A DNA stretch of 64,000 bases, from contig NZ_FXUL01000001.1 of assembly GCF_900182955.1 (NCBI RefSeq), positions 372,001-436,000 of the forward strand, read 5' to 3'. The notes beneath the pieces were generated by a model, which saw only the letters and a list, made by a program, of their open reading frames with translations, ran no database searches and was not told the origin of the DNA. The position numbers and the translations under genes are program-made. Of this stretch, positions 47,098 through 54,909 are shown one piece after another. Every line of letters begins with the position of its first letter. Within the stretch, counting starts at the first letter, position 1. This stretch comes from Noviherbaspirillum suwonense (GTDB lineage Bacteria > Pseudomonadota > Gammaproteobacteria > Burkholderiales > Burkholderiaceae_D).

Positions 47098-47124
47098 GGT
47101 GTAATAACCGAAGGGCATTACACC
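47098..47124. repeat. Dispersed GGTGTAAT palindrome, copy 3
   Basis: GGTGTAAT and ATTACACC enclose AACCGAAGGGC. The core is partly changed from the other copies but the arms are intact. Confidence 0.85.
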
Positions 47125-47167
47125 ATTGTTCGTCACGCAAGGCTGCCGCGGACATGCGACCGCCGGT

Positions 47168-47194
47168 GGTGTAATGCGCTTTGCTTATTACACC
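47168..47194. repeat. Dispersed GGTGTAAT palindrome, copy 4 (inverted orientation)
   Basis: GGTGTAATGCGCTTTGCTTA then TTACACC; on the other strand its core reads AGCAAAGCG, so this copy faces opposite to copies 2 and 3. The three copies fill the 271-base gap between the binding-protein and livH genes. Confidence 0.88.
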
Positions 47195-47240
47195 CTACGT
47201 TTCGTCGCGCCGCACGTGTCGCCGTGCGGCGCTTGCCACC

Positions 47241-48440
47241 TTACATCTTGCAGCCCTTCGCCGGGTCGGCCAGCGCCTTCACCGCCACGCCCTTGACTTC
47301 ATTGACATTGCCCTTGACCTGGCGCAGGTAGATGTCCTGCACCGGGTTGTGCGCGGGCGACAGCTTGAACTTGCCACGCGGGCTGTCGATCACGGCGGTT
47401 TCCATGCCGGCCACCAGCTTGTCGCGGTTCTTGATGTCGCCGCCCGCGGCCTTGAGCCCGGCGCCCAGCATCTGCGCGGCATCGTAGCCCTGCACCGCGT
47501 AGACGTCGGCATTGACCTTGTAGGCCTTGGCGAAGGCCAGCCGGAATGCATTGTCGCGCGGCGTGTTGAGGTTGTCGGCGTAATGCAGCGTCGTGTACAT
47601 GCCCTGCGCCGCCTCGCCCTGCGCTTCCAGCGTGCCGTCGGTCAGGAAACCGGGCCCGTAGAGCGGCGCACTTTTCATCAGGCCCGCGGCCGCATAGTCC
47701 TTGACGAACTTGACTGCGCCGCCGCCAGCGAAGAAGGCGTACACGGCGTCCGGCTTCTGCGACGCGATCTGCGTCAGCAGCGCCTGGAATTCCACTTGCG
47801 GGAAGGGCAGGTTCAGCTGCTGGCTGACCTTGCCGCCCGCCGCCTCGAAGCCTTCGACGAAGCCCTTGACGGACTCGTTGCCGGCCGCGTAATTCCAGGT
47901 GATGGTCATGACCTTCTTGTGCCCGCGTTCGGCCGCGACCTTGCCCATCGCATAGGCGGGCTGCCAGTTGGAAAAGGAGCTGCGGAAGATGTTCTTGCCG
48001 CACATCGGTCCCGTCACCACGTCGGCGCCCGCGTTCGGCACGATCAGCAGCGTGTTGGACTCCTTCGCCGCCTTGGCCATCGCCAGCGCGACGCCCGAAT
48101 GCACGGTGCCCACCAGCACGTCGACCTGGTCGCGCTTGATCAGCTTGTTGACGTTGTCGGCGGCCTTGGCCGGGTCCGACTCGTCATCCACCTTGAAGTA
48201 CTGCACCTCGTTGCCGCCGAGCTTGCCGCCCTGTTCGGCGACATACATCTTGAAGCCGTTTTCTATCATCGTGCCGAGGTTGGCGAAAGTGCCGGTTGCC
48301 GGCAGCATCAGGCCAACCTTGATCGGCGCGTTCTGCGCCTGCGCATGGCCGACCAGCGCGAGCGCGGCTGCGGCGATGGCAAGGCGCGCGGTGGTGACGG
48401 CGCTGGACGTGAAGCGGGCAGATGTGAAGCGGTTGTGCAT
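47241..48440 (-). CDS. ABC transporter substrate-binding protein (operon 2, benzoate-linked)
   Basis: A 399-aa periplasmic protein with a rather long signal peptide (MHNRFTSARFTSSAVTTARL, cleavage after HAQAQ). Fold marks: APIKVGLMLPATGTFANLGT, EVQYFKVDDESDPAKAADNV, LVGTVHSGVALAMAKAAKES, AERGHKKVMTITWNYAAGNE. It lies between the hydrolase gene and livH in the unit led by the DUF4863 gene, and so most likely captures benzoate or another aromatic acid. GAGGAGACC precedes the ATG. Confidence 0.9.
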   Translation of the reverse strand: MHNRFTSARFTSSAVTTARLAIAAAALALVGHAQAQNAPIKVGLMLPATGTFANLGTMIENGFKMYVAEQGGKLGGNEVQYFKVDDESDPAKAADNVNKLIKRDQVDVLVGTVHSGVALAMAKAAKESNTLLIVPNAGADVVTGPMCGKNIFRSSFSNWQPAYAMGKVAAERGHKKVMTITWNYAAGNESVKGFVEGFEAAGGKVSQQLNLPFPQVEFQALLTQIASQKPDAVYAFFAGGGAVKFVKDYAAAGLMKSAPLYGPGFLTDGTLEAQGEAAQGMYTTLHYADNLNTPRDNAFRLAFAKAYKVNADVYAVQGYDAAQMLGAGLKAAGGDIKNRDKLVAGMETAVIDSPRGKFKLSPAHNPVQDIYLRQVKGNVNEVKGVAVKALADPAKGCKM

Positions 48441-48515
48441 AAGGTCTCCTCAAGGTGCTTGTCGGTGCTGCGTTTGTTATAGGTCGATTACCGCTGTTTC
48501 CATTACCTGCCCGAT

Positions 48516-49319
48516 TCAGCCGTGGCTGCGGATAAAGTCTCCCGCCTCCCTGTGCAAGGCATCCGGCTGATCCCGGTGCGGCGAATGGCCGCACCGCGGC
48601 AACACCAGCGTGCGTGTCTGCGACGCCTTTCGGGCAATGCCGTAAATCTGCTCCAATGTTCCGTATTCATCGTCTTCGCCCTGTATCGCCAGCACCGGGC
48701 AGCGGATGTCGGCCAGCGCAGCCTCGATGTTCCAGTCCCTGAACGCCGGGTCCAGCCAGATGTCGTTCCAGCCCCAGAAGGCCGAATCGACGTCGGCATG
48801 GTAGCGCGCCAGACGCTCGCGCAGGCCGCCGGACAGGTAGGCTTCGCGCGCCTCGCGGATGCTTGCGACGCTGACGTCCTCGACGACAATATGCGGAGCG
48901 AGGACGATAACACCGCGCAGCTTTTCTGCAAAGCGCGCCGCATGCAAAAGCGCGATGGAGCCGCCGTCGCTATGCCCGAACAGCCAGGGACGTTCCACAT
49001 CCAGCGCGGCCAGCAGCGCCGGCAGCACTTCCAGCGCCTGGCGGTGCATGAAGTCGGGCTGCCAGCGTTCGCCGGCCGGGCGCGGGGTCGAGTTGCCGTA
49101 GCCGTAGCGGGAATAGACCAGTCCGCGCAAGCCATTGCGTTCGCAGAACTGCTGCGGGAAATCCTTCCACATCGCCACCGAGCCCAGTCCTTCGTGCAGG
49201 AACACCATGACCGGCAGCGCTGGGTCGTCGTCGCCGACCCACTGCACTTCGAGCGACAGCGGCCGGCCGCGCCAGTCGATCTCGACCATGGACGGCGCCG
49301 AAGGATCCCGTTCCGTCAT
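48516..49319 (-). CDS. Alpha/beta hydrolase of the benzoate cluster
   Basis: A 267-aa hydrolase. Oxyanion region FLHEGLGSVAMWKDFPQQF, SRYGYGNSTP, nucleophile elbow LFGHSDGGSIALLHAARF (Ser in GHSDG), acid IQGEDDEYGTLEQI and catalytic His CGHSPHRDQPDALH. Such a gene is a frequent companion of box clusters; it may hydrolyse stalled CoA thioesters or aromatic esters, but this is not established. It starts 1 base after the benzoate-CoA ligase stop. Confidence 0.85.
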   Translation of the reverse strand: MTERDPSAPSMVEIDWRGRPLSLEVQWVGDDDPALPVMVFLHEGLGSVAMWKDFPQQFCERNGLRGLVYSRYGYGNSTPRPAGERWQPDFMHRQALEVLPALLAALDVERPWLFGHSDGGSIALLHAARFAEKLRGVIVLAPHIVVEDVSVASIREAREAYLSGGLRERLARYHADVDSAFWGWNDIWLDPAFRDWNIEAALADIRCPVLAIQGEDDEYGTLEQIYGIARKASQTRTLVLPRCGHSPHRDQPDALHREAGDFIRSHG

Positions 49320-49320
49320 C

Positions 49321-50886
49321 TCAGCCCTCCAGCGCGCGCAGCTTGAAGCGCTGTATCTTGCCGGTGGCGGTCTTGGGCAAGTCCTCGACGAACACGATGT
49401 CCCGCGGATACTTGTGCGGCGCCAGCCTTGTCTTCACGAACGCTTTCAGGTCGGCGCACAGCGCCTCCCCGGCGGCCTGGCCGCTGCGCGGCACGACGTA
49501 GGCAATGGTCTTGGTCAGTCCCTGTTCGTCGGCCCGGCCCACGACCGCGCACTCCAGCACCGCCGGGTGCGCGATCAGCGCCGACTCCACCTCGATCGGC
49601 GACACGTACTGGCCGCTGACCTTCAGCATGTCGTCGCTGCGGCCGGCATAGGTGTAATAGCCTTCGGCGTCCATCACATACTTGTCGCCGCTCTTGACCC
49701 AGTCGCCCTGGAAAGTGGCGCGGCTCTTGTCGCGGTTGGTCCAGTACATAAGCGCCGCGCTCGGGCCGCGGATGTACAGGTCGCCGACTTCGCCGACGCC
49801 GACCGGTCGGCCCTGGTCGTCGCGCAACTCGATGTCGTAGCCCGGCACCGGCTTGCCGGTCACGCCATAGCGCACGTCGCCGCTGCGGTTGGACAGGAAG
49901 ATGTGCAGCATTTCGGTCGAGCCCAGCCCGTCGAGGATGTCGGCGCCGAAGTGCTCGCGGAAACGCTCGCCGACCTCGCGCGGCAGCATCTCGCCGGCCG
50001 AGGCGCAGATGCGCAGCGCGGTCTGCTCTCGCGCCGGCAGGTCCGGCGAGGCCAGCATGCCGACATACAGCGTGGGCACGCCGGCAAACACCGTGGGCCG
50101 GTGCGCGACCAGGCGCTTGAAGACCGCCTGCGGCGTCGGCCGCTCGGCCATCAGCACGGTGGTCGCGCCGACCGACAGCGGGAAGGTCAGCCCGTTGCCC
50201 AGGCCGTACGCGAAGAACAGCTTGGCCGCTGAAAACACCACGTCGTCCTCGCGCACGCCCAGCACCGGCTTGCCGTACAGCTCGGCGGTCCAGTACAGGT
50301 TCGCATGGGAATGCACGGTGCCCTTGGGGCGGCCGGTCGAGCCGGATGAATACAGCCAGAACGCGAAGTCGTCGCCATGGGTGTCTGCATGGCCGTCCGC
50401 GGCCAAGGGCGGCGTGTCCAGCAGGGCGGCGAAGCGGGTCGCGTTTTCCGGCAGCGCGTCGATGTCGCCCGACACCACCAGCCGGGGCGACTTGCCGGAC
50501 CTGGCGATCGCCTGCTGCACCGCGGGCAGCAGGGCGGCCGACACCAGCACCACGCGAGCGCCGCAGTGGGCCAGCATGTAGGCATAGTCGTCGGCCGGAA
50601 GCAGCGTATTGACCGGCACCGGCACGATGCCGGCATACATCGCGCCGAGCAGCGCGACGGGCATGTCGACCGTGTCCTGCATGACGACCAGCACCCGTTC
50701 CTCGGGCCGCAGGCCGAGCGCGAGCAGGCCGGCGGCGCAGCGTCGTATGCGCAGGTCGAGTTCGCCGTAGGTCAGGGTTTCGGTGTCGTCGATGTAGGCC
50801 GGCTTGGCGGCGCGCGCCCGGTTGGCGTCGAGCAGGTGCCGGGCGAAGTTGAAGCGCTCGGGCGGGCTGGAAATGGTCTGGTGCAT
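49321..50886 (-). CDS. bclA: Benzoate-CoA ligase
   Basis: A 521-aa AMP-forming ligase making benzoyl-CoA from benzoate, ATP and CoA, the entry step of the box route. P-loop FWLYSSGSTGRPKGTVHSH, DVVFSAAKLFFAYGLGNGLT and DGLGSTEMLHIFLSN are benzoate-ligase features (the latter replaces the generic YGxTE), and the catalytic Lys is in KTATGKIQRFKL. N-terminal ERFNFARHLLDANRARAAKP is also typical. It is second in the minus-strand unit after the DUF4863 gene, facing boxR. Confidence 0.93.
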   Translation of the reverse strand: MHQTISSPPERFNFARHLLDANRARAAKPAYIDDTETLTYGELDLRIRRCAAGLLALGLRPEERVLVVMQDTVDMPVALLGAMYAGIVPVPVNTLLPADDYAYMLAHCGARVVLVSAALLPAVQQAIARSGKSPRLVVSGDIDALPENATRFAALLDTPPLAADGHADTHGDDFAFWLYSSGSTGRPKGTVHSHANLYWTAELYGKPVLGVREDDVVFSAAKLFFAYGLGNGLTFPLSVGATTVLMAERPTPQAVFKRLVAHRPTVFAGVPTLYVGMLASPDLPAREQTALRICASAGEMLPREVGERFREHFGADILDGLGSTEMLHIFLSNRSGDVRYGVTGKPVPGYDIELRDDQGRPVGVGEVGDLYIRGPSAALMYWTNRDKSRATFQGDWVKSGDKYVMDAEGYYTYAGRSDDMLKVSGQYVSPIEVESALIAHPAVLECAVVGRADEQGLTKTIAYVVPRSGQAAGEALCADLKAFVKTRLAPHKYPRDIVFVEDLPKTATGKIQRFKLRALEG

Positions 50887-50926
50887 GATGTTTCCTCGGC
50901 TTCCTTGCAGATGGGAGCAGTCCGCC

Positions 50927-51397
50927 TCAGGCGGCGGGCGTGAAGTGAATGGCGCCCTGGGGCAGCAGGTAGAGCACCAGCGCGCGGCCCTGGCTCACCG
51001 TGGGATGGTGGGCGCTGCCCGGTTCATAGACGCACCACCCGGCCGGATGGCCGTCGAATTGCGCGCCGGGCGTCAGCGGCATGATGAGGTCGATTTCGCC
51101 GTTCGGATGGCTATGGTGCGGTCCGGCAAGGTCGTTCATGTCGACCACGTCGACCGAAAAGCCGTGGGTCGCATCGCTTGCCTTCAGCACGCGCCCGTAG
51201 CGGATGCCGCCGCCTTCGCGGCTGCAGAGCCAGCCCTCGGCGACGCCGGTCCGGCAGGCCGCCAGCAGCGCGTCGTAGAGGTCGCTGCCGGGGCCGAAAT
51301 CGGCATTCAGGCGGGCTTCCAGCCTGGTATCGAGCGGCGTTCCGGCAATCTCGCCGGTCAGCCGGGCGACAAGCGTTTGGAACTCGTTGACGTCCAT
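50927..51397 (-). CDS. DUF4863 family protein
   Basis: A 156-aa protein with a C-terminal cupin-like half: GPHHSHPNGEIDLIMPLTPG and PAGWCVYEPGSAHHPTVSQG provide His/Glu residues that could bind a metal. The family is related to the 4-hydroxylaminobenzoate lyase PnbB and is often next to benzoyl-CoA pathway genes; its role there is not settled. It leads the minus-strand unit and is divergent from boxR. Confidence 0.82.
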   Translation of the reverse strand: MDVNEFQTLVARLTGEIAGTPLDTRLEARLNADFGPGSDLYDALLAACRTGVAEGWLCSREGGGIRYGRVLKASDATHGFSVDVVDMNDLAGPHHSHPNGEIDLIMPLTPGAQFDGHPAGWCVYEPGSAHHPTVSQGRALVLYLLPQGAIHFTPAA

Positions 51398-51455
51398 ATG
51401 CGGTCTCCTCGTGCAGCACTTCGCTTATAGTGAGTGCCTTTATTTTTATGTTGAA

Positions 51456-51558
51456 TGCAATTTATATTGCATCGTGAATCGAGTGTACATGCACTATCTT
51501 GCAATGGTCAAGACCGAAAGTCATACTATAATTCATCGCACTATCATGGCGGGATGCA
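51456..51558. promoter_or_regulatory. BoxR operator candidates and boxR promoter
   Basis: In the 188-base divergent region five TGCA motifs occur at 51456, 51468, 51490, 51500 and 51555. The first two form a perfect inverted repeat TGCAATTTATATTGCA (51456-51471). TATAAT at 51527-51532 with TGGTCA 16 bases upstream is a likely boxR promoter. TGCA repeats are the known core of BzdR/BoxR operators. Confidence 0.6.
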
Positions 51559-51585
51559 CGGCATCCGGCAACCACGGGTAAAAAC

Positions 51586-52485
51586 ATGACGGACCTTTCC
51601 GATCCTATTAAAGACCCTTTCCTGATCACGCTGGGCGAGCGCCTGAAGATGCTGCGCGCCCGGCGCGGCATGACCCGCAAGGCGCTGGCGCGGCTGGCCG
51701 ACGTGTCCGAACGCCACCTTGCCAATGTCGAATCCGGCGTCGGCAATGCATCCATCCAGTTCCTGCGGCAATTGACGCTGGTGCTCAACTGCACGCTGGC
51801 CGAGATGATCGGCGACGAAACCGCGTCGTCGCCGGAATGGCTGATGATCCGCGAGATCCTGCGCGGCCGCTCCGAAACCGAGCTGGCCAAGGCGCGCGCG
51901 GCGATGTCCGACCTGTTCGAGACACCCACCAGCGAAAGCGCGCGCCGCCAGCGGGTGGCGCTGGTCGGCCTGCGCGGCGCCGGCAAGTCGACGCTGGGCC
52001 AGATGCTGGCCGATACCTGGATGGTGCCCTTCATCGAATTGAACCGGCAGATCGAAACCCTGGCCGGCTGCAGCATCGCCGAGATCCATGCGCTGTATGG
52101 CGCGACCGCATATCGACGCTACGAATACCGGGCGCTGGAAGACGCGATCCGCCGCTTTCCCAGCGCCGTGATCGCCACGCCGGGCGGCATCGTGTCCGAC
52201 CCGGCCACCTTCAACCTGCTGCTGTCGCACTGCTACACGGTATGGCTCAAGGCCAGCCCGGAAGAGCACATGGAGCGGGTGCTGGCGCAGGGCGACAAGC
52301 GCCCGATGTCGGGCAACCGCGAGGCGATGGACGACCTGCGGAACATCCTCGACAGCCGCGCGCAGTTTTATTCGAAGGCGGACCTGACATTCGATACCAG
52401 CGACATCGCGCAGGAAGCGGCATTCATCGGCCTGACCGAGCAATTGCGCGGCAAGGCGCTGGCGGGCGCGCGGAACGGGGGGTAG
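51586..52485 (+). CDS. boxR: BoxR/BzdR-type transcriptional regulator (HTH plus shikimate-kinase-like domain)
   Basis: A 299-aa regulator. An Xre-type helix-turn-helix (LGERLKMLRARRGMTRKALA, RLADVSERHLANVESGVGNA) spans about residues 15-75. After a linker comes a shikimate-kinase-like domain with P-loop VALVGLRGAGKSTLGQMLAD, ELNRQIETLAGCSIAEIHAL and YRRYEYRALEDAI, which in this family senses benzoyl-CoA. The architecture is unique to BzdR/BoxR, repressors of benzoate genes. The ribosome site is weak. Confidence 0.95.
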   Translation: MTDLSDPIKDPFLITLGERLKMLRARRGMTRKALARLADVSERHLANVESGVGNASIQFLRQLTLVLNCTLAEMIGDETASSPEWLMIREILRGRSETELAKARAAMSDLFETPTSESARRQRVALVGLRGAGKSTLGQMLADTWMVPFIELNRQIETLAGCSIAEIHALYGATAYRRYEYRALEDAIRRFPSAVIATPGGIVSDPATFNLLLSHCYTVWLKASPEEHMERVLAQGDKRPMSGNREAMDDLRNILDSRAQFYSKADLTFDTSDIAQEAAFIGLTEQLRGKALAGARNGG

Positions 52486-52521
52486 GGAACGGACTGGCAG
52501 GATGGGGGTACGAAAAACGGC

Positions 52522-52540
52522 CGTTGCAACCCGTGCAACG
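52522..52540. promoter_or_regulatory. Inverted repeat upstream of the 151-aa gene
   Basis: CGTTGCA-ACCCG-TGCAACG has seven-base arms, at -24 to -42 from the next start. It includes two TGCA motifs and so could also be a BoxR site. Confidence 0.45.
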
Positions 52541-52563
52541 CAGCCCTAGAAAGGTTTCATGCC

Positions 52564-53019
52564 ATGTTCACCCATTGCAAGCTTCAAATCGATGCCGAGA
52601 CGAGTAGAAAAACGATCATCGAATTTCTCGAGTCAGCGGTAGCCCTGGACAAATCCGGCGGAAAATCGCATCTGCGGGCCGTCGAGAAAACGTACCGGAA
52701 CAAGGACGGAAGCATCTCGACAGTCACGAAGTTATTCGTGCGATCAGGCAAGGAAAGCCCGATCAAGTGGTTCAGGAATTTATTCAATGGCGAGCACGAA
52801 CATGCGCTGGCCGCCAAGGTCTTGCAAACCCGCCTGCAGTACCGGGCCAGCAAGGATGAAGATCCCCGTAGCGGTCTCTCATCCGCCCTTTCGAAAAGCA
52901 GCAATGCGCTGATGACGGCCGGGTTCAAGTCCGAATACAGGAAGAATGGCGTTCCCCTTTCCGTCGTGGCGGACGTGTTCCCGAAGCCCGCGGCGCGCAA
53001 CTCGGCGCCGATCAACTAG
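52564..53019 (+). CDS. Hypothetical protein between boxR and boxC
   Basis: A 151-aa protein with no recognised family, signal peptide or membrane segment. It is basic and soluble, with an N-terminal mixed region (MFTHCKLQIDAETSRKTIIE), a central KTYRNKDGSISTVTKLFVRS and KWFRNLFNGEHEHALAAKVL, and a Ser/Pro-rich end. GC is clearly lower than that of the box genes on both sides and rare-looking codons (AGA, ATA, GTA) are more common. AGAAAGG lies ahead of the ATG. A 13-bp hairpin follows it. It interrupts the usual boxR-boxC adjacency and looks like a late insertion. Confidence 0.6.
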   Translation: MFTHCKLQIDAETSRKTIIEFLESAVALDKSGGKSHLRAVEKTYRNKDGSISTVTKLFVRSGKESPIKWFRNLFNGEHEHALAAKVLQTRLQYRASKDEDPRSGLSSALSKSSNALMTAGFKSEYRKNGVPLSVVADVFPKPAARNSAPIN

Positions 53020-53052
53020 GCATCCGCCACTGAAATCCTGATTCCGCCAGCA

Positions 53053-53089
53053 TCCGGGAAACACCTGGCTTCGTCCGGTGTTTCCCGGA
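53053..53089. terminator. Strong hairpin after the 151-aa gene
   Basis: TCCGGGAAACACC (53053-53065) and GGTGTTTCCCGGA (53077-53089) form a perfect 13-bp stem with an 11-base loop. No T run follows, so it may be a non-canonical terminator or an mRNA-stabilising element. Confidence 0.55.
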
Positions 53090-53120
53090 ACTCACCTATC
53101 AAAGCAATTCCGAATCGAAA

Positions 53121-53185
53121 TGCAATTCAATTCTTGACGCATCCAATAAGATGCAATATAGTGCTTTCACACCCTCGTTAATGCA
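53121..53185 (+). promoter_or_regulatory. boxC promoter with evenly spaced TGCA sites
   Basis: TTGACG (53134-53139), a 17-base spacer and TATAGT (53157-53162) make a near-consensus sigma-70 promoter. TGCA motifs lie at 53121, 53152 and 53182, so 31 and 30 bases apart, upstream of, within and downstream of the promoter. This fits repression by BoxR. Transcription should start near 53169. Confidence 0.75.
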
Positions 53186-53210
53186 CCATATTGCTTCAAA
53201 GGATGACGCC

Positions 53211-54869
53211 ATGAGCACAACGCCGCAGGTCGACTACGAAACTTCCCCCGCGCAATACAAGCATTGGACGCTGTCCTGCGACGGCCCGATCGCCACGCTG
53301 ACCATGAATGTCAATGAAGACGGCGGCCTGCGCGACGGCTACAAGCTGAAGCTCAATTCCTATGACCTGGGCGTGGACATCGAACTCAACGACGCGGTGC
53401 AGCGCATCCGCTTCGAGCACCCGGAAGTGCGCACCGTCGTCATCACCAGCAGCCGCGACCGGATCTTCTGCTCGGGCGCCAACATCTTCATGCTGGGCAA
53501 GTCGTCCCACGCATGGAAAGTCAACTTCTGCAAATTCACGAATGAAACCCGCAACGGCCTGGAAGATTCCAGTCGCAACGAGGGCCTGAAATTCATCGCC
53601 GCGGTCAATGGCGCCTGCGCCGGCGGCGGCTACGAGCTGGCGGCGGCCTGCGATGAAATCATCCTCGTCGACGACCGTTCTTCGTCCGTCAGCCTGCCGG
53701 AAGTGCCGCTGCTGGGCGTGCTGCCCGGCACCGGCGGCCTGACCCGGCTGACCGACAAGCGCCGCGTCCGCCACGACCTCGCCGATATTTTTTGCACCAC
53801 GTCCGAAGGCGTGCGCGGCCAGCGCGCGGTCGACTGGAAACTGGTCGATGCGATCGCCAAGCCGGCGGTGTTCAAGGAAACGGTGCAGAAGCGCGCGCAG
53901 GAACTGGCCGCGCTGAGCGACCGGCCCGCGGAAGGGCGCGGCGTGACGCTGGCGCCGCTGGACAAGACGGTCAGTCCCGATGGCATCGAGTACCGGTATG
54001 TCGGGATCGCGATCGACCGCAATGCCCGCAACGCGGTGCTGACCGTGCGCGGCCCGCAAGGCCCGCAGCCGACGACCGTCGCGGCGATCGAGGAAGCCGG
54101 CGCGCAATGGTGGCCGCTGCAGATGGCGCGCGAACTCGACAATGCGATCCTGCACATGCGCACCAATGAACTCGACATCGGCACCTGGCTCCTGAAGACC
54201 GAAGGCGACGTGCAGGCCGTGCTGGACGCGGATGCGGCGCTGCTGGCCAACCAGTCGCACTGGCTGGTGCGCCAGACCATCGGCCTGCTGCGCCGCACCT
54301 TCGCCCGGCTGGACGTGTCCGCGCGCTCGCTGTTTGCGCTGGTCGAGGAAGGCTCCTGCTTTGCCGGCACGCTGCTCGAAGTCGCGCTGGCGGCCGACCG
54401 CATCTACATGCTGGCGCTGCCCGACAGCCCGGAGACCGCGCCGAAGATCGCGGTGTCGGAAATGAATTTCGGCCTGCTGCCCATGGTCACCCGCCAGTCG
54501 CGGCTGCAGCGCCGCTTCTACGATGACGAGGGCACGATCGCGAAGGTGCGCGAGACGCTGGGCCAGCAGCTCGACGCCGACCAGGCGATGGACCTCGGCC
54601 TCGTCACCTTCAACCCGGACGACATCGACTGGGCCGACGAGACCCGCATGGCGATTGAGGAGCGCGCCAGCATGTCGCCGGACGCGCTGACGGGCCTGGA
54701 AGCCAACCTGCGCTTCAACGGTCCCGAGACCATGGAGACCCGGATCTTTGGCCGCCTCACCGCGTGGCAGAACTGGATCTTCATCCGCCCGAACGCGGTG
54801 GGCGAATTCGGCGCGCTGAAGGTCTACGGCAGCGGCAACAAATCCCAGTTCGACATGAACCGCGTGTAA
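53211..54869 (+). CDS. boxC: 2,3-epoxybenzoyl-CoA dihydrolase
   Basis: A 552-aa enoyl-CoA-hydratase-superfamily enzyme that opens the epoxide ring of 2,3-epoxybenzoyl-CoA with two waters, giving 3,4-dehydroadipyl-CoA semialdehyde and formate. Crotonase features: FCSGANIFMLGKSSHAWKVN, AVNGACAGGGYELAAACDEI, SLPEVPLLGVLPGTGGLTRL; the second half (EGSCFAGTLLEVALAADRIY) is a second, divergent crotonase lobe. Start 53211 has AAAGGA upstream; ATGs at 53151 and 53181 fall inside or at the promoter and are excluded. Confidence 0.96.
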   Translation: MSTTPQVDYETSPAQYKHWTLSCDGPIATLTMNVNEDGGLRDGYKLKLNSYDLGVDIELNDAVQRIRFEHPEVRTVVITSSRDRIFCSGANIFMLGKSSHAWKVNFCKFTNETRNGLEDSSRNEGLKFIAAVNGACAGGGYELAAACDEIILVDDRSSSVSLPEVPLLGVLPGTGGLTRLTDKRRVRHDLADIFCTTSEGVRGQRAVDWKLVDAIAKPAVFKETVQKRAQELAALSDRPAEGRGVTLAPLDKTVSPDGIEYRYVGIAIDRNARNAVLTVRGPQGPQPTTVAAIEEAGAQWWPLQMARELDNAILHMRTNELDIGTWLLKTEGDVQAVLDADAALLANQSHWLVRQTIGLLRRTFARLDVSARSLFALVEEGSCFAGTLLEVALAADRIYMLALPDSPETAPKIAVSEMNFGLLPMVTRQSRLQRRFYDDEGTIAKVRETLGQQLDADQAMDLGLVTFNPDDIDWADETRMAIEERASMSPDALTGLEANLRFNGPETMETRIFGRLTAWQNWIFIRPNAVGEFGALKVYGSGNKSQFDMNRV

Positions 54870-54909
54870 GCAGCTTCGACGACTACAACGTACAGACAAG
54901 GAAAATACC

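Noticed and set aside
47011-47194. Three similar palindromes considered as a CRISPR array
   Set aside because: The units are palindromic, in mixed orientation, with unequal gaps of about 50 and 43 bases, and no cas genes are near.
48516-49319. The hydrolase elbow GHSDGG taken as an Asp-nucleophile dehalogenase
   Set aside because: GHSDG fits the normal GxSxG Ser nucleophile, so no haloalkane dehalogenase or epoxide hydrolase call is supported.
53151-53210. Upstream ATGs for boxC at 53151 and 53181
   Set aside because: The first lies within the -35/-10 spacer of the promoter; the second has no ribosome site, whereas 53211 has AAAGGA and starts the conserved protein.
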